From the NCBI GenBank assembly GCA_905221605.1, contig CAJNDS010001057.1, positions 626,528 through 690,527 on the forward strand: 64,000 nucleotides of DNA, read 5' to 3'. The stretch comes from Symbiodinium natans. Taxonomy: Eukaryota; Sar; Dinophyceae; Suessiales; Symbiodiniaceae. Of this stretch, positions 1 through 13,165 are shown one piece after another. Positions within the stretch are counted from its first letter, which is position 1. The number at the start of each line of letters is the position of its first letter. The position numbers were made by a program, and so were the translations under genes. Below the pieces are notes generated by a model. It worked only from the letters and a program-made list of their open reading frames with translations. It did no database searches and was not told the DNA's origin.

Positions 1-3000
1 TAGCTGACAGCGCACCTGCTGTTTCAGAAGCTCTTTAAGTAGATAGACATGATACATATATACATATACACACATAGACGAGACGGTGATGCCAGCTAAT
101 TCACAGATTCACTCAGATTTCTCGGATCTTGTAACGATCCCGTTGTTCAAGTTTGTACTAGACAGGACGTGGCAACACAGGATTCAGCAGCAACATCGCA
201 GCATCACGACAAGACGAACATCCACCCCATGTGATCTGCGATTCTTTCGTAAGTTCCAAAGAGAATCATGAGCGCGTGGCGGGTGATGTGGGGGAGTCTC
301 TCTGGCCTCTGCTTCTGAAGTGACTGACAGCTGGTGATGGGGGTCGGTTGATAGCTGCGCAGTTGACGGGCCGTGATGCGTCTTCGGCCTGCGAGCCTAC
401 ACAAGGACGTGCCCCGATTCTGCATCATAGCTGGCCATGCGGCCTTGCGCAGCTATTACTATTGCCGCGTGCTTTGTGTTGAGTTCTTGCATTTCTTGCA
501 AGCCGGGGCCTTTGGGCCTCCTCTTTGAGCGCATCGTTTCTCCAAGTCCGGCTGCCCCGGTTTTGCTCACTTTCTCGGCTTGTGGATCTTGCGCTACCAT
601 CGCACATCCACAAGATGGCATGACATCCCAAGCTTGCCGACAGATCAAGACGATGTGCAGACGGTAATGTTTTCCTTGTAGCTCACGTGACGGCGCATGT
701 GTCCCAGTCTTGCGTCTTTGACCTTATGTCAGCTGCAAAGGCACTGTCAAGCTGTTTTGCGGGCCAGAGTCTTTGGAGGCACTTCGGCGCGTTTGCGCCT
801 TTACATCGCGACTCTGTGTCTTGGAGTGGCTCTGCATCATATGCGTCCATGGCATTATCTGACCCATTGCTGTTGGGCTGTTGGGGAAAATTGCTAGGCA
901 ACTTTGACGGAAGAATTGTTGAGCAGAGGCCATCGTGGGTGCTACAGCCACCATTGCAACGGCAACGCCGGTGATCATCCAATGGGCTAAGTGCCATGAC
1001 TTCAAGGTGCGGCCGCTGCTTCTGAAACCTGGTGCAAAGATGTGCAAAGATGTGCAAAGCAGCCGGCTTCCACGTCTTTTTGGGATCCGAGTTCCTTGAT
1101 GTGGTCTGAGGATGATGGTCGTTGCTGCTACCTGTGGGAATTCCGTGTTTGTCACGAGCAGTCCATCGTCAATCGCCATCCGTGATGTGATGCGCTGCTC
1201 CCGCAAGCTTGTGAGTTCATGTGATTCGTTCGTCTTCTTGTCTGAATTGTTTCCTGGATCCGCACAGAGCATGGAACTGAAGTGACGTACGGCGTCTGAC
1301 CGATAAGGTGTGAGGCCCGGACCTGCTCTCTCAAGCTGAACTCCCAGACACCCCTTGCAATTTGACTGCGCTTTGTTGCGCAGAGATAGGTCTAGTGGAT
1401 GAAGACCAGACGAATGAGACCACAGCCTGAGTTATGGCTGGAGGGTGCCAAGTTATCCCAGGCTCTCCTGAGCGCGTCTGTGCTTGGACTCTATGCCATG
1501 TTTGTCGGCGACATGCTCTCCAAGCGTGATTCCATCAAGCCTGAGGAGGTTTCCCGCTCTTTTTTAAGGGTATGGCCGTAGCCTCGTGTTGTTACGGAAT
1601 GGATTTTGGATGATTTTGGTAGAGGTCCATGGTATTGAGTGCTCTGATTGCATTAAACTCTGTACGAGCCCGCCATGCTCACTAGTCCTGGCTCGGCTTG
1701 AGCCAGGTGCGCCACAGAACGGGATATAGCGTTCCGAATCTGCTCCGTCCGACTCCATCTCAGCCAAGTGTAGAGCGCGAGGACGGCTGCATATGACACG
1801 AAATCCAAGACTTTCAGAGACGAGAAGGGCAAGTGAAGCACCCACTCAATCTTGACAAAATGGGTAGTTTGTGGAGGGTCCTTTCGAGAGTCGGTCTTCA
1901 AGCGTGTGCTCAAGTCATGCCAGTCATGCCAGTCATGCCATAGAGCTAAGTGGCGACGGGATCAGGAGAGCAACCCCTGTGCAAAACCGGTATGTCAGGT
2001 AAATCCCATGGCCAAATATGAAGCCTTACGGTTGGGGCTTGGGCCAATCTTTTCGAGTGACGTTTTTGCAATTCAGAACAAACGAAAGAAGTCAGAAGCC
2101 TGCACATGGCACAGCATTCTGCATGCATCGCCAGGGCCTTTTTGCAAGATTTGTCGAAAGAGCACATGTGATCACCCTGCATGAAACCGATTGGTCAGCA
2201 AGGGCCCAGGGAAGGAGAATACATGAAGAGACGTGTAAAGGGATGCAGAGTGCGAGTGGTCTTGACGTTCCCTGATTCAGCTTGAGCCATGTTTTGCAGG
2301 ATGTAGCTGACTCTTCTCACCCTTCGTGCGACCTGGCCTCCTGTCGGCGTCCAGATGTGTCAGCATGTAGAAGGTTGTAAAATGTGCTCGCGTCCATGCG
2401 CCGTATCGAATCCGAGGAAAGGTGGCCATACGACCCTCTCTGGCACTTGTTTGGCACATGCTGATCATGCTGCAAGTGTGTTAGACATCTTCTGATCACC
2501 TTGCGGCCTTAAAGAGGAGTTGGACTTTGTGGTCGTTACTGGCTCGATGGTTTGTGGTCATACCCTCCGCTCTGCTGGCTTCATGAACTCGAAGGATGTG
2601 CTCATTCAGAGGATCTCCAGGCGACGGGTCCCTAAGAAACGAGCTCTAAGCCTCTAAGTTCAGTATACTTAACCCCTTTGCGGCCCTAGCATTCAGCTGA
2701 AGATGCTTGAGGATGCAGCCGCAAAGGCCCGAACCAATCAGGCAATGCCTGTGTCATTTGCGCAGTGTTGCGGGCATTGCGGTCTTTGCTTTGTTGAGGA
2801 TACAAAGCATGGCAGATGATTCGAGTCTGGAGCTGGTCTCGCATTCCACTTCTGAGCTTGACTTGGACGATTGGTGTTTGGACGTAGACGACGTGATAAC
2901 AGCCAGCCGCTTGGGCCAGATAGGATATTAGTGCTTCGCACCACAGAGATGTAGTGGCAGGACTGCGCTTCTTTGCGGGTCGACCTGTGCCCACATCTCA

Positions 3001-4655
3001 CCCGATCAATGCCTTGGAACTCAGGATGTTCTGCAGCAGGTGTTTGCACCATGCGTCGATACCCGGGCATTTTTGCAATGCGAGGACCCAGCAAAATTCA
3101 ACATTCACCCAAGATTGGCACTGCGGCACAGCCTGCCAGGGTGTGTCAGGGAGTGACACGGCGTGAAGGACTGCACTGCCATCAGATCCTGGGCGGACGT
3201 CGGCATGAGAGGCGACTATATGAAAGTGCAACTAGCTGGCAGAGATGACCCAGGGATGCAGCACGACAGAAATGAATGCAGCAGGCAACCTGGCACTCGC
3301 CCGCACAGAACTGTGACAAGGTGGTGTCGCCTGGAAGTGAGCTGATTGGAAAGAGTGTGGAGGCTCATGCCTCGTGCCCCCGTCTCGCGAAAGACCTACC
3401 CGGATCTACTCAGTGTCCAGTTTCTAGGTTTGAAGCTTGTGGCCAGGAGCTTCTAGGGCTGCACGAGCTGTCTGCACGATCGACGACGGAATCAGCAACT
3501 TGAAATGCACCAGAAGCTCTTGCGCTCAAAAAGCAGTCTCCCAGACTCAGCATCAAGGTGGTTCCCTGGTCTGTGCGGATGTTTAGAGGTTATCCTTTGG
3601 CTGCTTGGCGCCGTGAGGAGGCTGGGATAAGCAAGCTGCAGCCAGCACATGCCCTGACGCGTCTCTTTGGGGAACTTTGGGTCGCCGATATCGGAGGAGG
3701 CCGCTGGCTTCCGAAGCCGGCCTCTGTGCGCGCACGGAGACTCCCTCCAAGCCGGAGATGTCATTCTTTTTGATGCTTTTCAGGAGCTTCAATCGCATCA
3801 AATCGCATCATGCTGGCACCTGATTCCTGGTTTGAGATTTGTAGCGATTGAAAACTGGTGCTGCGGAAAGGAGTTTCCGAAGTTGCAGACGACCCAGCGG
3901 AACTTCTTGGTGTCAGGCCTTGTACCGAACTCCCAGGCCCTCGGGGGGAGAGCACGGAGAGCTGTCTAAACTCCAGCACCCCCTCTGACTCCACAGACCG
4001 GAAAAGGGTAAGTGCAGCTGCCAACCCTGCAGGGCAGAGTCCATGGTGATGTGATGCACGAACTGTCCAGAAAGGGAAATCCAAATCAACAGACGCATAT
4101 GAGCACAGAACAGGCGGCGGATGTCGTCAAACGAGCAAAAGAACAGATGGGATCATTTTAGCCTGGCCTTGTAATCTTCTTGGCAGTATGTGCGGGCTTA
4201 GGTTATGTGCAGACACAGTGTATCGCGAGGTTCACCAATCACCAAAAGGCACGATGTGTTTAACGTTTTCGCAAAAAAAGTTCCATGAGCCTGCGAAACG
4301 CACATCAGAGGCGCGTTGTTTCGGAACCGTCGACAGCCAGCACAAAGTGATGCCCGACTGAGGGCTGGCAGGATGCGGGGGTGGTGGCTAAACTCATCCT
4401 CAAGAACAGACAGTCCTCCAACCAACAGAGTAGGCCCTCTTCCAGCCGGGGCTTGTGGCACGAAATGCCCAAAGTGGTGGAGGGGGGGCGGTTTTTGATT
4501 GGCTCTGGATCTCACTTCCTAGGATTTTTCGTGTGTATGCCCTGCAATGCGACCCAGTTTGAACAAAATCCTTGCCTGCCGCGTGTGGGAGGGGGGGGTG
4601 AGAGTCGACACTCTAGGTGGTTCAGTTCATTCATTCCTTTTTCCACTTGTGACAG
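1..4655. other. Unassigned region, no gene recognised
   Basis: No reading frame here has a recognisable domain, and stops break all frames at short intervals. Small features seen are an AT-rich stretch with tandem TATA/CATA near 45-75 and a three-fold 9-bp direct repeat (AGTCATGCC) near 1914-1940. Short introns and exons of an unrecognised gene could be present, since genes elsewhere in the window use exons of 25-80 nt that are easily missed by eye. Confidence 0.5.
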
Positions 4656-4828
4656 GGCAGGGGAGGGGAAGGGAAGGGAAGGGAAGGGAAGGGAAGGGAA
4701 GGGAGGCGAAGGAGAGCGAGGAGAAAGGAGGAGAGGGAGAGAGAGAGAGAGAGAGAGAGATAGAGAGATAGAGAGATAGAGAGATAGAGAGATAGAGAGA
4801 TAGAGAGATAGAGAGATAGAGAGATAGA
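4656..4828. repeat. Compound microsatellite (GGGAA)n-(GA)n-(GATAGA)n
   Basis: GGGAA units pass into GA repeats and then into GATAGA-type hexamers on the + strand. All long open frames over it are low-complexity artefacts. It is the first of several purine tracts between 4.6 and 6.5 kb. Confidence 0.95.
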
Positions 4829-4880
4829 TCACGCGCCCCTCGGGGCGGCCTTCCTCTCGGGGGGGGCTATGCGTGCAGGA
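4829..4880. repeat. GC-hairpin module, copy 1
   Basis: A block of about 50 bp built around the palindrome GCCCCTCGGGGC followed by a second CCTCTCGGGGGG arm and the tail GCGTGCAGGAGAG. It sits directly in front of a purine tract. A nearly identical block occurs at 6335-6387 and a diverged one at 5117-5170, so it is a dispersed unit rather than chance GC richness. Confidence 0.8.
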
Positions 4881-5100
4881 GAGAGAGAGAGAGAGAGATA
4901 GAGAGATAGAGAGATAGAGAGATAGAGAGATAGAGAGATAGAGAGATAGAGAGATAGAGAGATAGAGAGATAGAGAGATAGAGAGATAGAGAGATAGAGA
5001 GATAGAGAGATAGAGAGATAGAGAGAGCGAGAGAGGGAGAGAGCGAGGGAGAGAGAGAGAAAGCCAGGGAGAGAGCGAGGGAGAGAGAGAGAGAGTGAGC
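4881..5100. repeat. (GATAGA)n/(GA)n microsatellite
   Basis: About 220 bp of GATAGA hexamers and GA dinucleotides, ending in GAGAGAGTGAGC. The same terminal string ends the GA tract at 6510. Confidence 0.95.
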
Positions 5101-5116
5101 TTTCACCAACTGAACC

Positions 5117-5170
5117 GGTGGAGCACGCCCATCCGGGCGACCTCCCTCGGGGGGTTATGTGCTGCGGAAG
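5117..5170. repeat. GC-hairpin module, diverged copy
   Basis: Contains CCCATCCGGGCGACCTCCCTCGGGGGG followed by a short GAAGGAAGGAAGAGAGAGTGAGC purine run. Its layout matches the copies at 4829 and 6335 but the sequence has drifted, and the purine run is only about 25 bp. Confidence 0.5.
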
Positions 5171-5265
5171 GAAGGAAGAGAGAGTGAGCTTTCCAGGCGC
5201 GCCTAGTTCGCGAGGGCTAGGGTTATCATCCCTAGTGCCTCAGGCCCTGCAGCAAAGAAGAAGAA

Positions 5266-5600
5266 CAAGAAAACGAAGAAGAAGAAGAAGAAGAAGAAGA
5301 AGAAGGAGAAGAAGAAGAATAAGAAGAAGAAGAAGAAGAAGAAGAATAAGAAGAAGAACGAAGAAGAAGAAGAAGAAGAAGAAGAAGAAGAAGAAGAAGA
5401 AGAAGAAGAAGAAGAAGAAGAAGAAGAAGAAGAAGAAGAAGAAGAAGAAGAAGAGAAAGAATCATAAACGAAGAAGAAGAAAAGAAAAGAAATAATAATA
5501 ACAAGAAGAAAGGGAAAAGGAAGAAAAAGAAGAAGAAGAGAAGGAAAATAAGAAGAACGAAAAGAAGAAGAAGAAGAAGAAAGAAGAAGAAGAAGAAGAA

Positions 5601-5631
<31 letters not shown>

Positions 5632-5757
5632 AAGAAGAAGAAGAAGAAGAAGAAGAAGAAGAAGAAGAAGAAGAAGAAGAAGAAGAAGAAGAAGAAGAAG
5701 AAGAATAAGAAGAAGAAGAAGAAGAACGAAGAAGAAGAAGAAGAAGAAGACGACGAC
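5266..5757. repeat. Imperfect (GAA)n microsatellite, about 490 bp
   Basis: GAA/AAG triplets with scattered AATAAG, AACGAA and AGAAAGAAT interruptions. It yields long poly-Lys/Arg frames on + and poly-Leu/Phe/Ser frames on -, which are not genes. Confidence 0.97.
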
Positions 5758-6334
5758 CACAAGAGAGAGAGAGAGAGAGAGAGCAACACCCTCACCCACA
5801 GCACCACCCATCACATCACCACACCAGTCTTGGAGAACCAGACGAGCCCACGGAAGAGTTCACCTCACCGAAGAGCGCTACGTCCGAAGAAGAAACGGTG
5901 AGCCGGAGACCAAAACTACAACGACGAGGTTCCCCACTACCCGATTATGACTCCCGACGACGCAGAACACATGAGGCGGCAAGTAGCGATTAAGGTAGAC
6001 AACCTCAAGCCGGCCAGAACAGGGATACAGAGCGGGGGAACCCAACATACGAACTCTCTTCACCCTCATACTATAGTCCTCAGTCTTCAATGGGTCCCAA
6101 AAGGGGGAAGCCGCAACCCTGGGTCAGGTGAGTACCAGTAGCAGCATGTAGCGAGCTGCAAACATCGAGGCTGAACAGAGTGGGGGAACCCGAAGACCAT
6201 GACTAGATGGGGTTCATCATCAGGGGGGCGTACGGGGGCTTTGTGCTTTGACTTCAGGGGGAAACCACACGCCTCGTTATTTTCAGAAGGGCTGTGAAAA
6301 CCGTGGCCCTTCCTAACCAACGCACCCACGGACT
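5758..6334. other. Unassigned unique sequence between repeat tracts
   Basis: About 580 bp of unique sequence starting with a short GA run. Some short frames are open, but no domain or convincing exon was recognised. Confidence 0.4.
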
Positions 6335-6515
<181 letters not shown>

Positions 6516-7012
6516 TGAGCCAACCCAACGCGAGGAGTGACCACTTAGGTTCGCCTGAGGCTACAATGACCATGCCGAGAGTGGGGTTAGTTGCAGCCGA
6601 GAGCGGTTAGAAGGAGAGTTAAACGCCGCTTGGAGAGGCACCGCGCCACGGACGCTCCCGGGACATGTGGCGACTCGGCTCCGCAGATGAGTCCCTGCCG
6701 CGTTGTCTGCCATTCATCGTTTCTGCTTTGCCGGGCCGTTGTTCCCTACACATCCGGCATTCGAAGTTGCAATCTCTTTCCGAGAGCTCTGCGTGGCCAA
6801 AGGGCCTAGGGGGGTTTGGCTGGGGACATCGGAGGCGGGGAGTGCTCGCGATCATCGCCTTTATTGTCGCGCTGCTACTGGAGCCTCGCCGGAGTAACCC
6901 TCTCTGTCTTGCAGTGACACGCCGAATGTTGTGGGTGAGTGCTTGTTGTGAGCAGGAACTAGCATGTAGCTCGCCCGTGATGTGAAATCCACGTTGCATC
7001 TCAGGAACCTTT
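6516..7012. other. Unassigned region
   Basis: Moderately GC-rich unique sequence. Open frames of up to about 125 codons occur on both strands, but none has a recognisable motif. Confidence 0.4.
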
Positions 7013-7155
7013 CTTCCTTCCTGCCTCTCTTCCTGTCCTCCCTCCCTCCCTCCCCTTCCTTCCGTCCCTTCCTTCTTTCCTTCCTCGCTCTCTTCCTTTC
7101 TTCCTTCTTTGCTTCCTCGCTCTCTTCCTTTCTTCCTCTTTGCTTCCTCGCGATC
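7013..7155. repeat. Pyrimidine-rich (CTTCCT)n-like tract
   Basis: CTTC, CCTCCCTC and TTTCTTCC repeats. The sub-block TTCCTCGCTCTCTTCC recurs within it. It could be polypyrimidine in an intron. Confidence 0.85.
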
Positions 7156-10100
7156 TCAATAAGGACCTTTGGCAGAGGACTGGCGTGATCAGACAGCTAA
7201 CTGTAGTCCCCTCATAGCTCTGGAATGTTCAAGTGGCGAGTGGGCAAAGTTTGGTATATGTTGTTTGCCGCTGTTTGCCCGTCTTCACTGCACTGAAGGA
7301 TCAATATTCTAGTTGGCTGCATGTTCATTGTGGCCATGCTGCTGATGTCGTCTGCCGTCAAGCCCAACGACATCCCTGAAGCTGGGTTCATTTTATGATT
7401 CATGCTGCTGCAGACAGCGGAGAGTCACCAGAGCAGGCAACACACGGTGCAGCCGCTGCAACCGAGGAGATCTTGGATTGGAACTCCTGCCTGACGGTCG
7501 GCTGCGGAGAGGCGATTTTCATTGCCATTCGGCGCAGTGGTCGCTCGGCTGAGGCTCTAAAAGCTGTTGTGGTGCGTGCCCCTGTTGCAAGACCGCCTTG
7601 GTCTTGCTGACAGAAGAGAATTGTGATGTGCCAGGTCTGTTGACTGCGCTGGCTGGTCTCATCGCACAAATTGGAGCAATTGGAGGCAGAAGAATCGTGA
7701 CAGCGTCACCGGTGGCATTCTTGAGTGTTTGCCTGACGCAGTGCCAGAAGCAAGATACAGAAGCAAGAGAGTCTGATAGAGAAACAACTTAAAGATCGGC
7801 TCCACAGGCAGCCCACTGCAGCTGTGCACGCTGTCCTTGGCTGCTCAGTTGGCAGCTGCTTCAATTTCGCCGACACCAGCAGGCAACGATGTTGCATTGA
7901 GATTCTTGGGGCAGTTTCTGAGGAGACCGCATGAACGACTAGTAAGCGACGAAAACTCTGGCACTCAGGCCTGCTCATAGCAAATGCAGCAACTGTACTG
8001 GATGAGAAGCACCAGCAGTTGGACTCGCAGCCACTGGGCAGAGTAGCATGAGCATGTTGTGCTTTTGTGCGGTTGCCTTCATTGTCGGTGCTTCTGCCAG
8101 AACTCCCATGATTCCATCTGTTTAGACAAGCCGCTGCCTTTGTCAGCTGCTGCTCTGCAAGGCAGCTCGTCATCCTAGCTGCTGGGTGGAACTGGCTTGG
8201 GTAGCCCATTGACACTGTTTTCAGTAAATTCACCGAAGCGAGTGTTCTTGGAGTTTCCTGCTCTTCGTGCAGATCATGATCTCGTGCAACATGGTGCTGA
8301 ACATCCGGATGCCTGATGATCTTATGCGCGGGAAAAAGCGCAGCTTCAGCGACTTGCTCAAGTCCGTCACACTTCAAAGTGGTGACAGTAAGGTACTCTT
8401 GTTACAGCCCTTGGGCCCGAATAAGATCAATTGAGGCGTTCGCCATTTGCTCTTCTGGCAACTTCCGACTGCCGCCTTGGTTATGGTGCTCACAGTGTTA
8501 TGGACACTTGTGTCTCGAAGCTGAGCTTGTGAAGCTTCCGAATTTAAAGCTTTGGGGGCTTCAGGTGACTTGAGGGGCTCGTTTTCCCAACGCTCAGACG
8601 CTCAGGTTCCATGGAACTTGATCGTCAAGTGCTTCTCGTCTCTACAAGCATGCGTGGCTCGCTGGCGCGTCCTTCCAATGCTCGCAAACTGCGAGTGTTG
8701 GGGCGGGGCGTGGCGGATCTGGCATACCGAGGAGGGACCCTATTCACGCGAGGGTGTCGGTGGACCTTCCACCGCAGACTTGGGTGGATCTGCTGAGAAA
8801 AAAGGTAGAAAAGGAGAGCATGCCTTAAGGACTTAAGGTGGCCTGGCCTGCATCAGGCCGGGGTCGGGGGCTGGCAAATGCCGAGGTCGGGGCATCGGCC
8901 ACTGGCAAAACTACGATGTTGGGGGCGCTTATACAGGCCAGGCCGCCAGCTGCTTTGTGCTTCGCAGGCTTCCCCAGAGTTTGACATTTGTGACATTTGA
9001 CTCTTTGACGAACCGCTCCTCAGGAAAATGACCCCACACAAATGTCCAACTTCGAGGAGCAGAGGCAGATCTTGCTGTCCTAGATGTCAAGGCCTGTAAA
9101 CCTTGACCCTGGTTCAGTGCATGGCAGGAACAACCTCATGGTGCATCATCAGTTCCAGGCACGTCGCCACAACATGCGACGTCCTCCTGCCATGATGCAC
9201 TGCCTAAGTGCCAGATTGGTGGGCGCACGTTGAAGTTCCTCGACTGCTCTGGGAATGACCGTGCGGCACATTTGGTGAAGGCAAGGTCCTGGCTGGATGC
9301 GCCGGATCTAATACAGTCGGACGCCACATCCTTGAGAAGAGCTGGCGGCAAGTTGTTATTTACACCTCATGTGACCTGGACAGGAATGGTTCGCTCGCAC
9401 GCAGTGGGTCTTCGTGGTGTACAGTCTGACCGACAAGAGGCGCTCGACGCAGTCTTCGAAGAGGCCTTTATGACCCTGCGGGGCATACGTTTGCATCCTG
9501 AAGGTCGTATGAAAAAGCTTTGTCGCTAGTTGGCGAAGCACGACAAGTCTGGCGCTCAAGATGGGGCACGTTTGGATTGTGGTGGGCGCCGGAACAAGAT
9601 AAGCTTGCCTCAGGCTGGGGCCAGTGTAGTGCTCTTTGCCAACAAATTCGTGCGCACCTGAAGAACTGCAAGCCACAAATGGTTGTTGGCTTGATTTGTT
9701 TCATGAACGGTCCGTCTTTCAGGGACACCAGTAGCGGGCTAAGGACATCAATCAGGGCAAGCCAGTCGAGGTGCGAGCATTTTGGTCACAGTTGAGTGCA
9801 GTGCCTCACCGCAGCATGCGGCCACCTAGTAAAAACACTTGCGCAATATCACAGTGCTTAGAACTCGTCTTCAGCCCTGACGATCATGTGGCGATGCCAT
9901 CTCACGCGTTTCTTTGCCACAACGTTTCTTTCGGGGCCACTGCACAAGAAACCAGAAGCCTGTCTTGTCCCTTGCACATGCATATGCTATCATTTGCATG
10001 AGTGCACACGAGATCAGAAGCCGCCTGCGAGGCAACAGGATCCATGGTGAACCAGTATAGCACACCCCGCCACCAGCTGCCCAAAGAAGCGACGAAAATG

Positions 10101-10910
10101 AAGCCTCACAAGGGATCGGGGTGCGATGACCCCGAATTCACAAGTTCAGTGTTGTTTGAGACGGAGACAAACGGAGGCCACGTCCTTGTGCGTCTGGACA
10201 CATTGACAGATAACATTATAACATCTACTCTCTAGATGTATTCACAAGGTTCGATGTCGGCTGAAGGCTGAAGGCTGTCTGTGAGAGTTCACTGTACGAT
10301 TTGCTCCAACAGTTTCCGAAGGGATGTGTCGGACCGTCGGAGCCAAGCTTTAGACAAACGAGTGTTGTGCTGATCAACCATATTCCTTGGCAGGCACGCT
10401 CCGAGTACTGATTACTGAGCAGGGAAATCAAGCAAGAAGATTAAAAGATAGCATGCGAATTTTGCGGTTGCATCAAGTGAGGCTTCAGGAAGAACACGTT
10501 TCATGGTGGCTGCTGTGGCCACTTCCTGAATCACAGATGCCGCCCCTGCCTGCACGACAGGTCTTACCTTGAGTCATGCTTATGGAAATTTATGGAACAA
10601 AGCACCTGACAGCAGGTGAACTTGCAAGATGCTGTAGACAAGGGCACGCAGCTTGGTGTCTCAGACTCAGCCAGATCAATGCTTGCTGTGCGAAGGGAGA
10701 GCCCAAGCCAAAAGTATACATCTGCGTCTCAGGCCTATGTGGGTGAAGGTGTTTCATTGTCCGAATGGGCGAGGCCGGTGCAGCCAGGGCCGGGCAAGCC
10801 AGGAGCAACCACAACATGTAGGAGCCTTTCGGCCGCATGACCTTGAAGCCAGGTTTGCTGCCAGCCAGGATGAGACGCAAGCTCCAGCAGAAGGCGTATT
10901 GACACGCCGT
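7156..10910. other. Unassigned region with scattered exon-like pieces
   Basis: No protein family was recognised. Some + strand segments read like possible exons, for instance around 7400-7590 and 7600-7690, but they contain no motif I can name and I could not link them. Treat as intergenic or intronic. Confidence 0.35.
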
Positions 10911-10990
10911 GGTATTGAGATGTATTGAGATGTATTGAGATGTATTGAGATGTATTGAGATGTATTGAGATGTATTGAGATGTATTGAGA
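10911..10990. repeat. 10-bp tandem repeat, 8 units
   Basis: Eight head-to-tail copies of TGTATTGAGA; the first unit starts with G instead of T. Copies are otherwise identical, which suggests a recent expansion. Confidence 0.97.
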
Positions 10991-13068
10991 GTGTTGTGGA
11001 AGTTTGAGCTCTGCAATTTTCGCACATTCACAAGTCTTCGTCTTCAGATGCGCCTCCTGATGGGGCAGCTTCTGACGATCCGTGCGAGTCTCTGGTGGAA
11101 GTCAAGTTTCCTTGTTTGAAGCATTCTTTCTGTTGGAAAGGTGTGGAGCTTGAAATAAGGAACAGTGAGCATGAACTGTCCATTGAGAAGCAATCAGCGC
11201 TAACGCGCTGAGCCCCACCGTAGCCTGCCTCGTTTGGCGGGCACGGTTGCCGCCTACATCCCAGCGTGGGATGAAACCTGTCAAGGAGTCAAGAGGGCAG
11301 CTCGAGACACCTCCGATTGCAAAGGGTGTGCTGAAAGGATCAATCCAAAATTCATCGCTGGGTGGGGGCCTTGAGGAGGTTTATGAAGCAATGGAGGTCG
11401 TCCACGAAGCCAGGAAGGTAGGGTCCCACAGAAGGTCCATGTAGGTCCTCAGCAAGGGGGTTCAGGTTCATGGGGTCCTGGGGTCGAAAGACACAAAGCA
11501 TTCGGCGTAAGACACAGTCGCAAACCTCCACACACGGGTGCAGAGATTCCACCAGGTTGGGGAAGTTGGGGCAAGCGGCTCTGTGGGGACTGGCGCCTGC
11601 TTTTGGAAGAAGGTGGAACAAGGCCCGGCGAATCAGACTTGAGGCAGAAGCGCAGCTCGATCTCAGCAGCCATCGATTCAGTGAAGCCCCGGCCTTAGGA
11701 AAGATTGCTGTGAGTGCTTGTGCAGGCTTTTGCAATGTGTTACCGTGCAATTTCATGCAATGTGTGCATTTACGAAACTGTCTCCTGGTGCCATCCTTTG
11801 TCTGCGCTTCAGGTCTTGGTTTGGCACGACACCCGAAAAGGGTGGCAAGGCACGTGTTCCATCTGCTGCCTCGAGTACTGCTGTCAAGGCGGTGGTAAGC
11901 AACAGTAGGAATGTCCGAGAGGCAGCAGGTGTGCTGCGTGCATCGTTGAAGGGCACGAAGGCAATGAAACAGGTGCGCGTTGCACCGTTACACCATGATT
12001 TGGTTGCGTGTTTGGAGCGCCCTCGCTTTTGCCTTGTGAGAGGCCAAGCGTGATGTAGACCCCAACGCAGATCTTAAGCCTGTTCAAGAGTTGCAGGACA
12101 TGCTTCACGATGCTCTCGGATTTGTGGGAACTTAGTCGTAGTCTGTTGAGCAGGGTTTGTCTGAGGGTTAGAATCACCCATAAGTCAGGACTCGGAGTCT
12201 GCCGTGACCTGTGTGTGCCACAGCCTTACTGAAGCGAAACGCGGAGTCTCTGCAAGCCTTCCCTTCGAGTGTGGACACGTAGTAGACCGGTTTGCTTTCC
12301 GAAGATGATAGCCTACGCCTTAGCCTAGGCTTTGGCCAAGAGAGACTTCACAGGGCGTGCCCCTGCTGTCGCAGCACTGCTTCAGAATGCCTCTATTCGT
12401 AGATGCTGCTTCGCAGATCCTGGGGTGGCTGGCACATGCGATTTGCCGGAGAGTGTTGCGCAAGCCCAAGTCATGGTTCGTGTTCGCTGCATCTTGGGCT
12501 CAGATACTTACTTGGAGGCTGACAAACGTTCCTGTCTGAAGTAGTCGCCCCTCATGGTGGATGTCGACCACTTGGAGTTGCACTCGCACACCCACCCTCC
12601 CGGGCCAAACAACGATGGATCACTGGCATACAGACACTCGCCATAGCAAAGCGTCGGTGCCAGACTGACACTGTACGTTGCACAGCGAATTGGGGCTCAA
12701 GTCGCAACGTGGCGATTGTCGCTCGAGCAGATCCAGTCAAGTCGTCGAGCTTGGCACACTGACCACTTCCCTTGGCCCCAAGGACTGGAGGACTACTTGC
12801 TGTCAGCCTCTTGCCTCATGGAAATCAACGCCTTCGCTCAACGACATGCCCCCAAGTTTGAAGACGTGGGGCCAGGATCACCTCGGCATGCACCTTGGCT
12901 GCCTTTGCTATAGGTCCTATAGGCATGGTACGGTTTGAGTTCTGATTGATGGCGTGCTCTGAGACTCAGTCAGGATCACCCCCACGAGTGGCATGATATT
13001 TTTCAGGAGCGTGCTCTCTGCATCTGCTTGATAGCGCTGATAGCATCTTTCTTGTCGTGGTCAGGAGT
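10991..13068. other. Unassigned region
   Basis: Several frames of 60-140 codons on both strands carry no recognisable motif. No repeat or RNA gene was seen. Confidence 0.35.
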
Positions 13069-13165
13069 ACGAAGCAATGATGCGAGTGCGCACGGACCAG
13101 TTTCTTGCAATCGAAGGCGTGACAGCAGAGCAGGCTGTTGAAGAGTGCCACTTAACAGCACCATC
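13069..13165 (+). CDS. Candidate exon of an unrecognised gene
   Basis: After a GTGGTCAG acceptor the + strand reads EYEAMMRVRTDQFLAIEGV and then an Ala/Glu-rich stretch TAEQAVEEC, with balanced amino-acid use typical of coding sequence. Another exon-like piece follows a CAG at about 13342 (HACEKEYLAAAVDYRRFYAL). Both lie upstream of the WD40 exons on the same strand and could be 5' exons of that gene or of a separate one. No family assignment is possible. Confidence 0.3.

Noticed and set aside
2286-2296. CTTGAGCCA-like match to the DinoSL on the minus strand
   Set aside because: Only 9 nt match, expected by chance in 64 kb; unlike the 13-nt match conserved in both LTRs.
5118-5814. Long poly-Lys/Arg (+) and poly-Leu/Phe/Ser (-) open frames
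   Set aside because: They are translations of a GAA microsatellite with no stop codons in some frames; no unique coding sequence.
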